Assembly: GCA_016350165.1 (NCBI GenBank)
Contig: CP066225.1
Span: forward strand, 3,720,001-3,784,000
Origin: Planctomycetota bacterium
GTDB lineage: Bacteria > Planctomycetota > Phycisphaerae > Phycisphaerales > Phycisphaeraceae
Reading direction: 5' to 3'
DNA: 64,000 nt
Positions 7,893 through 16,299 of this stretch are shown piece after piece (within the stretch, counting starts at the first letter, position 1; each line of letters begins with the position of its first letter). The notes beneath the pieces are model-generated. The model ran no database searches. It was not told where the DNA came from and was given only the letters and a program-made list of their open reading frames with translations. A program made the translations under genes and the position numbers.

Positions 7893-9446
7893 ATGACACA
7901 AACGAACTCACAGCGTACGGGCAAAAAGGTGAATCTGATCGACACATCCATGCGAGATGGTCATCAGAGTTTATTGGCCACAAGAATGAGCACAGAACAG
8001 ATCATGAGGGTCCTGCCTCTGGTCGCACCAATGGGGTACTCAATCCTCGAGTTATGGGGCGGTGCTACACTGGACTCAGCACTTCGTTTCACCGGTGACA
8101 ACCCATTCGATCGCCTCGAACAAATGCGCAACCTTTGCGATGACGTCGAAGCCAAGACTGGTCAGCACATCCAGATTCGCTCGCTCTGCCGCGGCCAGAA
8201 CCTCTTCGGCTACAACCCGTATCCCGATAACGTCGTCTGCGAATTTCTCAAAGAAGCCGTACGCACAGGCTCCGATCGCATGCGTTGCTTCGATGCACTG
8301 AACGATCATCGCAACCTCATCACCGCCATCATGGCAACCAAAACCTTCGACGGCCACGCCGAAGCCGCTATGTCATACACCGTCTCACCTGTTCACGATA
8401 ACGAACACTTCATCCGGTTCGCTCGTCGTTGTATGGATGCCGGTGCCGATTCACTCGCAATCAAAGACATGGCAGGCCTCCTTCATCCTTCCGATGCTTT
8501 CGAACTCATCGAAGGTCTTAAATCAGAATTCCCTAACACAGAATTATCATTGCACTCACACTGCACCTGCGGCCTCGCCATCGCTTCATACGTTGCTGGC
8601 ATGATCGCAGGCGTCGATAACCTTGACACAGCCTATGGTCCAATGGCTGGCGGAACCTCACAACCACCAGCAGAACTCATTGGTTTCTTCGCAAAAGAAC
8701 TTGGCATGGAACTCAATGCCGATCTTTCAAACGCTCCTGAAATCGACAAGGAACTCCGCCAGATTCGTAAGGAACTCGAAAACGTCGATAAAGACCCAGC
8801 TCATTTCGGCAACCCTTGGCCAGCCGAAGCAACCGATGACATGCGTGCAAAGATCAAGCAAGCCATCGAACTGCTCAGTAAGAAAGACAAGGATTCCTGC
8901 GATAAAGCCATCGAAGTCATCGAGCAAATCATGGTCGCTCAAGGCTATCCAGAATCAGACCGCAAGCAGCTCGAATCACAGATCCCAGGTGGCATGTACT
9001 CCAACCTCTACAACCAGCTGAAAGAGCAAGGTAAACTCGATCTGCTCGATAAGATTCTTGAAGAGGTTCCAAAGGTACGTAAAGCAGCCGGCTACCTCCC
9101 ACTGGTCACACCAACCTCACAGATCGTTGGTACGCAGGCAACCTTCAACATCATGCAAGGCAAGCCATACGCTTTCATCAGTGAACCATTCCGCGACGTT
9201 ATGATGGGCAAGTACGGCAAGCTTCCGGGTGCAGTCGATCCTGAAGTGCTTGCTGCCGTTTCACGTGGCGAACAACCTCAAACCGGTCGTCCAGCCGACT
9301 ATGTCGAAGATATCGACCTCAAGAAGATCTATGCTGATGATGCAGATAAGCTCATCCAATCTCAACGTGATCTCTTGCTCATGATCCTCTTCCCAATGCC
9401 AGCGAAGCAGTTCCTCACAAAGCAGCGTGAAGCAGTCAATTCATAA
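7893..9446 (+). CDS. Carboxyltransferase subunit (oxaloacetate decarboxylase alpha / pyruvate carboxylase B type)
   Basis: A DRE-TIM metallolyase-type carboxyltransferase. DTSMRDGHQSL (about 17-27) gives the metal-binding Asp and the conserved RDGHQS, LELWGGAT and SLAIKDMAGLL carry the biotin-pocket and carbamylated Lys segments, and LHSHCTCG supplies the metal His residues. It moves CO2 between carboxybiotin and an alpha-keto acid. At 517 residues it lacks a C-terminal biotinyl domain, like the 5S subunit of transcarboxylase, so a separate biotin carrier is needed; none is in the window. The start codon is uncertain (7893 or 7878), and no strong ribosome site is visible. Confidence 0.88.
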   Translation: MTQTNSQRTGKKVNLIDTSMRDGHQSLLATRMSTEQIMRVLPLVAPMGYSILELWGGATLDSALRFTGDNPFDRLEQMRNLCDDVEAKTGQHIQIRSLCRGQNLFGYNPYPDNVVCEFLKEAVRTGSDRMRCFDALNDHRNLITAIMATKTFDGHAEAAMSYTVSPVHDNEHFIRFARRCMDAGADSLAIKDMAGLLHPSDAFELIEGLKSEFPNTELSLHSHCTCGLAIASYVAGMIAGVDNLDTAYGPMAGGTSQPPAELIGFFAKELGMELNADLSNAPEIDKELRQIRKELENVDKDPAHFGNPWPAEATDDMRAKIKQAIELLSKKDKDSCDKAIEVIEQIMVAQGYPESDRKQLESQIPGGMYSNLYNQLKEQGKLDLLDKILEEVPKVRKAAGYLPLVTPTSQIVGTQATFNIMQGKPYAFISEPFRDVMMGKYGKLPGAVDPEVLAAVSRGEQPQTGRPADYVEDIDLKKIYADDADKLIQSQRDLLLMILFPMPAKQFLTKQREAVNS

Positions 9447-9470
9447 GCAATCAATATATTTAAACACTCA

Positions 9471-9500
9471 ACGCTCCGTCACTCGGCGGAGCGTTTTTTA
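9471..9500 (+). terminator. Intrinsic terminator of the carboxyltransferase gene
   Basis: AACGCTCCG pairs with CGGAGCGTT around an 8-base loop, followed by TTTTTT. It lies 25 bp after the stop codon. Confidence 0.85.
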
Positions 9501-9767
9501 TATATCAAAACATGCAGTCCAATAAAACGATCCATATCTCAGCTTCATCATAAACTCAGGCCAAAGCCACACTTCCACCCTCAATTTTATAGGCTCAGAG
9601 AATCACATACGTCGATATTACAATGTATATCAGAAGGCTGCGGTTTTAATTTTATCCCTTCTTTGTTAGATCCATTTGTTCGGTTGGATTCATATCAAAA
9701 CTCATCTCAGATGTGTAGCTAGCAGTTACTTCGTTCAAAGCTTGTCGTTGCGTCTGTCATACAGGTT
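9501..9767. other. Upstream region of the autotransporter gene
   Basis: About 270 bp with no coding region. It presumably holds the autotransporter promoter, but no clear -35/-10 pair or repeat stands out. Confidence 0.5.
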
Positions 9768-12700
9768 ATGATCGTGATGCGCATTCTCATATTACTTGCC
9801 ACGCTTTTTATGACGGCCACACTGACCGCTCAAACTTTCACATTCAATGCTCCTGATGGTGACAATGTTTGGACCACAGACTCAAACTGGGAAGGCGGTT
9901 CCGCACCCGGCACCAACGTCGGCGGTGCACTTTTCATTACTGCAGGTGACGTCACTGGCGGATCACCCGCGATACCCATCACTGGCATCAACCTTGATTA
10001 CACAAACATCTCGCAACTTGTATTTACCGCTGCAGGTGTTACAAACAACTATGATCTTCAAGGTACTGGCAGTTTCACATTCAATGATGATGCTGACATC
10101 ATCAACCAAAAAACTTTCACAAACACAATCAGTGTCGATATCGTTGGTACAGGTGATCGGCTAAATATCACTTCTGATGAAGCCAGCATCGAAATCGCAG
10201 GTAATGTCGATCTAAGTGACACTGGTGGCGTTAATCTAAATTTTGAAACGGATTCAGCGATCTTAGAAGTTGATGGTGTGATCTCAGGTACTGGCGGGTC
10301 CGTCACAATCAATACCGCTACAAGTGATGGTATCGGCGTCAATCTCTTCGGTTCCAATACTTACACCGGAGGTACAACCCTAGGCGGCAACGTTAACATC
10401 GACAATAATAGTGCTTTTGGCACAGGCGCGATCACCGTTAATGATGATTCAAACCTCTCCAACCTCGCAGGCGCTTCACTCACACTAGATAACAATATCA
10501 ATATCACACTTGGCAGCACTTTAACATATAACGATGATGATAACCTCATCCTTGATGGTATCATCTCGGGCTCCAATACTTTTGCAAAAGGTGGTTCATC
10601 AACACTCACAATCAACGGTTCGAACACGATCTCCGGCAACTTCAATTTTTCAGGCGGTACCGTAATAGCCGGCAATAACGCAGCTTTTGGCACCGCCGAT
10701 GTGAACATCACCAGCAATACAGCCATTCAATCCGACAGCGACCTGCGCTCCTTAACAAACGACTTCGCAATCTCAAGCGGCGCGACCATGACCTACAGCG
10801 GCTCAAGCAACCTCGCTATCAGCGGTGTTATCTCAGGCAGCGGCGCAATCAACATGACCACATCCTCAACATTACTCCTCAGCGGCAACAACACTTACTC
10901 AGGCGGTACAACCTTCACGACCGGTACCCTCTCTCTCAACAACGACAATGCACTCGGCACTGGTACGCTCACACTCAGCGGTAACGGCACCATTCAATCA
11001 ACCAACGATAACCGTAACATTGCCAACAACATCAACACCAACGGTAACTCACTCACTTTCCAAGGCGTTCAAGCCATCACACTCTCAGGTGTCATCTCAG
11101 GCTCAGGCGATATCACACGCTCTGCTTCAGGCACACTCACACTCACCGGTGCAAACACCTTCACCGGCGGTATCGATAACGCGCAAGGCACCATCATCGC
11201 AGGTAACAACAACGCTTTAGGTACAGGCACCCTCACCGCCAGTGGCGACACAACACTTCAATCTTCTACCGACAGCATCAGCCTATCCAACGCAATGTCC
11301 ATCGATGCAGGCCAAGACCTAACCATCGGTGGCACAAACGACATCGCACTCACCGGCATCATTTCAGGTGCGGGTAACTTCGCCATCACAAAAAGTGATC
11401 TCTCAGACGTGGCAATTTCAGGTGCAAACACATACACCGGCACAACAACACTCTCTGGTGGCACAACCATCTTCGGCAACGATGATGCTTATAGCTCAAG
11501 TGCCGTTTCAATCACCGCCAACCACGGCTTCCAATCAACCTCTGAAGATCGCGATGTAGACAACGACATTTCTATCGGTGGTTCCGCAACATTGTCGTTC
11601 ACTGGCGACAACGACATGGAACTATCGGGAACGCTCTCAGGTACAGGTGATATTTCTGTAATCAATTCAGGCAACACGCTCACACTCAGCAACAACAATA
11701 CTTTTTCCGGCGACTTAAACATCTTCGCAGGTACAGTCGATCTCACAGGCTCTGTTGATGGCAATGTCATCATCAACAACACCGGTTCAGTTCTCGCTGG
11801 CACAGGAACTGTCGGCGGCAACGTCACCAACAACGGCTTCATCGCACCCGGCACAAGCCCCGGTACACTTTCCATCACCGGCGATTACACGCAAGGTAGC
11901 CTTAGCTTCTACCTCTTCGAAATCGCTGATACTGGTACAGCAGGCACCGACTACGATCTCATTGACGTAACAGGTTCAGCAACTCTCGCAGGCACAATCA
12001 TCGTTTTACCTCTCGATTCATACGAGCCTGAAATCGGTGACACTTTTACTGCTGTTCAAACAGGTGGTGGTATCACCGGTGAATACGACTTCATCACCAG
12101 TGGCCTCCCCGCCATGTTCAGTGTCGAGCAATCAGTTTCAGGCAACGACCTTATCCTCGAAGTCGTCGAGCAACCACTCGGCGAAGCTGTCACTGCACGT
12201 AACCTCGTCTTTGCTGCAGAAGCCTTCCAGCGCATTCGTAACTCCTCACCAACTGGCGACCTCGAAACCGTTATCGATGAGCTTGAAACATTGGCTCAGC
12301 AGCCTCTTGAAATCGCATTTGAACAGATCGTTCCCAACTATCTCGTTACGCAATCCGAAGCGACCTTCAAAGGCATCGACGTTCAAAACAACAACATCAA
12401 CGGCCGACTCAACGAACTTCGTTACGGCCTCCCTCGTTCATTCAGCAATAACCTTCAAATACAAAAACCCGAAAACGCAGAAACACCAGTCGATCCAGAA
12501 ACCGCAATCGCCATGTATCTCCAAGTCGATGAACAACAGCAAGCCCTTGAACAGCAGCAGGAGACTTTCCGTTTTGGCGGTGCTGGTAAAGGACTTTGGA
12601 GTTCATGGGTTTCAGGCTTCGGCACCTTCGGCGACTTCGATCCAGCACTCAGCCAAGCCGGATACGAATTCAACACAGGCGGTGTCACCTTCGGCTTCGA

Positions 12701-13430
12701 CTACCGACTCATGGAAACACTCGCTGCAGGCGCATTTGTCGGCTACTCAAACACCGGCACAACCGTTGACGGAGGGCAAGGCTCTAACTACGCCAATACC
12801 ATCAACTCTGGCCTCTACATGACATGGTTCAACGAAGAAGGGTTCTACGTCTCAGGCCTCTTCGGCGGCGGCGTCAACTTCTACGAAAACAACCGCCGCA
12901 TTGTCTTTGGCAACATCGACCGTGTTGCAGAATCATCCGCAACAGGTTTCTACCTCCAAGCCCTCGCTTCCGGTGGCTACGAATACGCCTACGGCAACTG
13001 GGGCTTCGGTCCTCAGCTCGCTCTTCAATACGTAAACCTCCAAATCGGCTCACACTCTGAATCCGGTGCAGACTCACTAAACCTCGATGTCGGCGCTTTC
13101 CAAGGAAACTCATTCGTCACACGACTCGGCGGCCGTATCACCTACAAATACGAAACCCCCGACCTCCTTCTCGTCCCCGAACTTGTAGGCTTTTGGCAGC
13201 ACGAATACCTCTCAAATTTCAACACCGTCACCGTCGGCGTCCCCTCAGGTAGCGAATCATTTGCATATACAGGCATCGAACCTTCGCGCGACTCAGGCCT
13301 CCTTGGCGTCAATCTCATCGGTATTTCACATGACTCACCACTCACATTCTCAGTACAATACAACGTAGAATTCATCCCAAATGAATTCATCGTCAACAAC
13401 ATCTTTGCAGGACTTCGAATCACCTTCTAA
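9768..13430 (+). CDS. Autotransporter with PATR repeats and beta-barrel domain
   Basis: A 1220-residue type V secreted protein. A signal peptide (about 1-22, ending TATLTAQ) is followed by a Gly/Asn/Thr/Ser-rich beta-helical passenger. This contains autotransporter-associated (PATR) repeats such as NTYSGGTTF...ALGTGTLTLSG, six copies at about 89-residue spacing. Next comes the passenger-end motif GTSPGTLSITGDYT (about 694) and a C-terminal 12-strand barrel (about 935-1220) ending in Phe. The barrel inserts in the outer membrane and displays the passenger, probably as an adhesin or surface layer. The start is 9768 or the ATG at 9777. Codon use is strongly C/A-rich. No protease motif was seen in the passenger. 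Confidence 0.92.
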   Translation: MIVMRILILLATLFMTATLTAQTFTFNAPDGDNVWTTDSNWEGGSAPGTNVGGALFITAGDVTGGSPAIPITGINLDYTNISQLVFTAAGVTNNYDLQGTGSFTFNDDADIINQKTFTNTISVDIVGTGDRLNITSDEASIEIAGNVDLSDTGGVNLNFETDSAILEVDGVISGTGGSVTINTATSDGIGVNLFGSNTYTGGTTLGGNVNIDNNSAFGTGAITVNDDSNLSNLAGASLTLDNNINITLGSTLTYNDDDNLILDGIISGSNTFAKGGSSTLTINGSNTISGNFNFSGGTVIAGNNAAFGTADVNITSNTAIQSDSDLRSLTNDFAISSGATMTYSGSSNLAISGVISGSGAINMTTSSTLLLSGNNTYSGGTTFTTGTLSLNNDNALGTGTLTLSGNGTIQSTNDNRNIANNINTNGNSLTFQGVQAITLSGVISGSGDITRSASGTLTLTGANTFTGGIDNAQGTIIAGNNNALGTGTLTASGDTTLQSSTDSISLSNAMSIDAGQDLTIGGTNDIALTGIISGAGNFAITKSDLSDVAISGANTYTGTTTLSGGTTIFGNDDAYSSSAVSITANHGFQSTSEDRDVDNDISIGGSATLSFTGDNDMELSGTLSGTGDISVINSGNTLTLSNNNTFSGDLNIFAGTVDLTGSVDGNVIINNTGSVLAGTGTVGGNVTNNGFIAPGTSPGTLSITGDYTQGSLSFYLFEIADTGTAGTDYDLIDVTGSATLAGTIIVLPLDSYEPEIGDTFTAVQTGGGITGEYDFITSGLPAMFSVEQSVSGNDLILEVVEQPLGEAVTARNLVFAAEAFQRIRNSSPTGDLETVIDELETLAQQPLEIAFEQIVPNYLVTQSEATFKGIDVQNNNINGRLNELRYGLPRSFSNNLQIQKPENAETPVDPETAIAMYLQVDEQQQALEQQQETFRFGGAGKGLWSSWVSGFGTFGDFDPALSQAGYEFNTGGVTFGFDYRLMETLAAGAFVGYSNTGTTVDGGQGSNYANTINSGLYMTWFNEEGFYVSGLFGGGVNFYENNRRIVFGNIDRVAESSATGFYLQALASGGYEYAYGNWGFGPQLALQYVNLQIGSHSESGADSLNLDVGAFQGNSFVTRLGGRITYKYETPDLLLVPELVGFWQHEYLSNFNTVTVGVPSGSESFAYTGIEPSRDSGLLGVNLIGISHDSPLTFSVQYNVEFIPNEFIVNNIFAGLRITF
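10345..11760 (+). repeat. Six in-gene PATR repeats, about 267-bp period
   Basis: Units begin near 10351, 10617, 10883, 11148, 11421 and 11689, each at a G-[ST/NA]-N-T-[YFI]-[TS]-G core. The spacings are about 266, 266, 265, 273 and 268 bp. The repeats are protein-level and diverged in DNA. Confidence 0.8.
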
Positions 13431-13449
13431 TTCACGGTTAGCCGATCAC

Positions 13450-13689
13450 ATGAACGAAACAGTCTACTACTACGAAGAAAACCAGCCCGTAATGCCCGGC
13501 GATATAATCCAGTACGCCACCTCGCCCGCATGCATCGAAGCAATCCTCCAACCCAACTCACAAGAAGCAATCGCCTTCAAATGCCCCAACGGCGGCATCC
13601 TCATCAGCACCGATCAATTCGGCTTCATCGCTATCGAACAACCCGATCAAACCGATTGGGACGAGATTCAACTTATCAAACGCGCATAA
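13450..13689 (+). CDS. Small conserved-looking hypothetical protein
   Basis: A 79-residue soluble, acidic protein starting MNETVYYYEENQPVMPGD. The ATG at 13450 lies 20 bp after the autotransporter stop, so the two may be cotranscribed; the longer open frame overlapping the barrel end is unlikely. The GD-x-I opening, CPNGGILIS and a terminal DEIQLIKRA resemble small planctomycete proteins of unknown function that have a beta-barrel-like fold. No function is assigned. Confidence 0.6.
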   Translation: MNETVYYYEENQPVMPGDIIQYATSPACIEAILQPNSQEAIAFKCPNGGILISTDQFGFIAIEQPDQTDWDEIQLIKRA

Positions 13690-13730
13690 AAACCTTAAAA
13701 TAGTGCTGAAACCTCAACCGGCGGGCCGTC

Positions 13731-15101
13731 ATGATTATTTTCAGCACCATCTTTATCCAAATTTTCATCGTCCTCGCAATCCGCGCATATCGTGGAAAAC
13801 GCATCGACAATCATCCACTCTGTCGTTCATGCAAATACGACCTCACCGGCATCCACACCCCTTACGACGCATGCCCTGAATGTGGCTACGACATCTCCTC
13901 ACCCAAGCTCATCCGTCGAGGCAATCGAAAACCTCGCCCAACTCACGCAATCACGTACATCATCCTCGCACTCCTCTTCACTTCACCCATCGTCATCCAA
14001 TCCGCCCATATCAACATACATCGCTACAAACCATTCTTCATTCTCACCTTCGAACTCGCCAACCCATCATTCGCCATCAACCACAAAGCTGTTCACGAAG
14101 AACTCATTGCACGCGTTAACGGAAGCACAACCACGCCCGAAGAAGAAAACCAACTGTTCACCATCTACTCAGGTTTAGCCACTCAAAGTGCATATCTACA
14201 ATCAAACGCGCACATCGACTTCGACGCTACTTTCCAACTCATTTACAAAAACAATTCCCTCAACGCGACCAACCTCGCAACTTACTTCGACGACATCGCA
14301 TCGCGCATCATCGCCAGCCTCGACAAGCCCCGTAACTCAAGAGAAACCGACTATCTTGAGCGTGGTCATACTGCCGCATGGAAAAATCGATACAAGCAGA
14401 TCATATCCAACCCTCAATATTATTACCTGCACATTGACAGCCAGATGGATCAGCTACTAAAAGATCCAAATCTCGATCACAATGTAACACGCAGTTTCAT
14501 TGACAAATTGCTTAACTATAAACAAGAACGCTCAACCATCTCAAAAACAAATAAAAGCATCACAAAAACCTATGGCCTCTATCAGATGCACAAATACTTC
14601 GCAAACTACCTCCTCATCCTCGCTCACGCCAACGGCCACCTCAACGAAAACCAACAATATAGACTCGTACAAGAAATCGTTGACCTCAGTTGCACTGTCT
14701 ATGAATTTGATATGGCCAACATTCCTACAGTTTGGAGTTTGGTAATCCATGACAAACGCATCGCATATAGCACTAACACAATCAAGACGCCCAGCACAAG
14801 ATTCATCAACTTTGATTTTCAAGGCCTCTACATCGACAACAAATTCCACAAGTACGCTCCCGCATGGCCCGGCTACTTCAACATCGCAAGCACCAGCGTA
14901 AGCAGCAGTAACCCTCGCGTTCGAGATAAGGTCATTCCATACTTAAACGTGCGTTTCAAAGAAAACCAAATCTACGCTCTCAGACTCGTCTATGATGTCA
15001 CCCTCTTCCCCGATCAACCCGAATACACCATCAAAGCTCAAGTCATAAGCGACCTCGCAACATTCATACCCCGTCGCAAAAAACAACGCCAAACAAACTG
15101 A
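13731..15101 (+). CDS. Zinc-ribbon membrane protein, paralog family 1
   Basis: A 456-residue protein. An N-terminal helix (about 2-18) is followed by a zinc ribbon (C31, C34, C48, C51: CRSCKYDL...CPECGYDI), a second helix (about 73-91) and a large extracytoplasmic region. The distal part has a helical HANGHLNENQQ segment (about 302), then W-containing strands, FQGLYIDNKFHKYAP and a Y-x-LRLVYDVT strand, suggesting an Ig-like domain. Three other proteins in the window share this order (47777-49534, 24201-25892 and 23244-24101). The function is unknown. It is followed 34 bp later by a methyltransferase gene and then by repeat element A. Confidence 0.75.
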   Translation: MIIFSTIFIQIFIVLAIRAYRGKRIDNHPLCRSCKYDLTGIHTPYDACPECGYDISSPKLIRRGNRKPRPTHAITYIILALLFTSPIVIQSAHINIHRYKPFFILTFELANPSFAINHKAVHEELIARVNGSTTTPEEENQLFTIYSGLATQSAYLQSNAHIDFDATFQLIYKNNSLNATNLATYFDDIASRIIASLDKPRNSRETDYLERGHTAAWKNRYKQIISNPQYYYLHIDSQMDQLLKDPNLDHNVTRSFIDKLLNYKQERSTISKTNKSITKTYGLYQMHKYFANYLLILAHANGHLNENQQYRLVQEIVDLSCTVYEFDMANIPTVWSLVIHDKRIAYSTNTIKTPSTRFINFDFQGLYIDNKFHKYAPAWPGYFNIASTSVSSSNPRVRDKVIPYLNVRFKENQIYALRLVYDVTLFPDQPEYTIKAQVISDLATFIPRRKKQRQTN

Positions 15102-15135
15102 TTAATCTACATATACAACAAACTTCCTACTTCTC

Positions 15136-15888
15136 ATGAAAACAAGCAACACAACCTCAAAAAAGCAACTCGCTTATATATTTGACACATGGTTCAAATT
15201 ATTTCCTAACGCAGAGCCACCAGACGCAACAAGTACAGACATCGACATTTTGATTAACTCACTCAATCTCCAAACAAATCACACAATCTGGGATTTAGGT
15301 TGTGGCACAGGTCGCCATTTACGTGAACTCGCCTCACGCAACTACATCAATCTTCAAGGCATTGACCTCTCTGAAACCGCACTCACTTACGCTCAACAAA
15401 ACAATCCAAACAACCAAATAAACTATATAAATAGTGATTTTCGTACTTATCTTACGAAAGAAGATCATAATGCCGACATCATCTACTCACTCGACTTCAC
15501 CTTTAGTTTGTTCCCGGAAGATGAACTGACACGTTTATTGCAAGCAGCGATGCAGCGGATAAATAGACGTGGATACATCTGTATCGAAATGTGGGATTCT
15601 CAATCCGTTGTTCATAATCACGCGATGAATATTCAGCGAACCCATCAACTCCCTCATGGCAACTTCACATATCAAAGCCAATACCAACCCGAAGCTCAGA
15701 CTCTTGTATTTACTCATTCCTTTCAGCCAGAAAATCAACCGCTTCAAATCTTGCCGCCACAAGTTCACTACATCTATCATGATCAGCAAATGAAATATAT
15801 TGCAAATCGGGCAGGGCTTGCGTTAACAAAAAGTCATCAGCCAGTGAGCCCATTTGGGCGGCATTACATTTTTCAATCTGATTCTTAG
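15136..15888 (+). CDS. Class I SAM-dependent methyltransferase
   Basis: A 250-residue Rossmann-fold methyltransferase. Motif I is IWDLGCGTGRHLREL (about 54-68), the acidic ribose contact is QGIDLSETAL (about 75-84), and INSDFRTY and ADIIYSLDFTFSLF match motifs II and III. The substrate is not indicated. It begins 34 bp after the zinc-ribbon gene and is probably cotranscribed with it. It is AT-richer than its neighbours. Confidence 0.85.
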   Translation: MKTSNTTSKKQLAYIFDTWFKLFPNAEPPDATSTDIDILINSLNLQTNHTIWDLGCGTGRHLRELASRNYINLQGIDLSETALTYAQQNNPNNQINYINSDFRTYLTKEDHNADIIYSLDFTFSLFPEDELTRLLQAAMQRINRRGYICIEMWDSQSVVHNHAMNIQRTHQLPHGNFTYQSQYQPEAQTLVFTHSFQPENQPLQILPPQVHYIYHDQQMKYIANRAGLALTKSHQPVSPFGRHYIFQSDS

Positions 15889-15901
15889 AATTATTTTTGT
15901 A

Positions 15902-16140
15902 GCGCGCACAAAAGCGGTTTTGAGCTAATTCACAATCATGTTTTCTTGCAATTCTTTGGCTGTTTCTTTCAATTCTTGGACGGTTTCTGACCGTTTCTGC
16001 GCGTTTTGAGCGATTCTTGACTACGGGTAAATCATGAAAATGAACAAAACGTGCGCACAAAAGCGCCGAATCCTGTGGATAGGTTGTAGAATGCGCGCAC
16101 GAATACGCTTTTAAACACCGAGTTTTTGCGCACAAAACCG
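15902..16140 (+). repeat. Intergenic element, copy A (GTGCGCACAAAAGCG family)
   Basis: This non-coding region between convergent genes holds the core GCGCACAAAA at 15904, 16053 and 16128, with variants at 16095 and 16227. Landmarks CTTGCAATT (15945) and GACTACGGG (16019) recur in copy B. The distance from the first to the second core (149 bp) and from CTTGCAATT to GACTACGGG (74 bp) is identical in both copies. GAACAAAACGTGCGCA (16042-16057) also recurs in B. The core contains the palindrome GTGCGCAC. TGTGGATAG at 16074-16082 is one base from a DnaA box. It lies between the methyltransferase gene and dnaB. Function is unknown. Confidence 0.8.
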
Positions 16141-16299
16141 TTTGGGATAAACGCTTTTTTGTGAGCAGGCGCATGATTGTGAATGATAATTTGTAAACAA
16201 TCTAATCAAAGGTTGGACGTGTTTTTGCGCACGTAATAATTTGAATATATGCATGAATGTTGCGCAAATTTTAAATTAGTTTTGAACACTAATCAGTGA
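16141..16299. other. Remainder of the intergenic region before dnaB
   Basis: AT-rich, with one more GCGCAC core variant (TTTTTGCGCACG near 16222-16232) and the palindrome CTAATCA-G-TGATTAG (16289-16303), which overlaps the dnaB stop codon. No gene is seen. Confidence 0.5.

Noticed and set aside
15710-16174. 154-codon minus-strand open frame through repeat element A
   Set aside because: It overlaps the end of the methyltransferase gene, has no ribosome site, is rich in Arg/Cys/His/Asn from the repeat motif, and has no counterpart in copy B.
15889-16299. Chromosomal replication origin at the dnaB-side intergenic region
   Set aside because: Only one near-match DnaA box, no dnaA/dnaN/gyrB neighbours and no AT-rich unwinding cluster; the skew change alone does not establish an origin.
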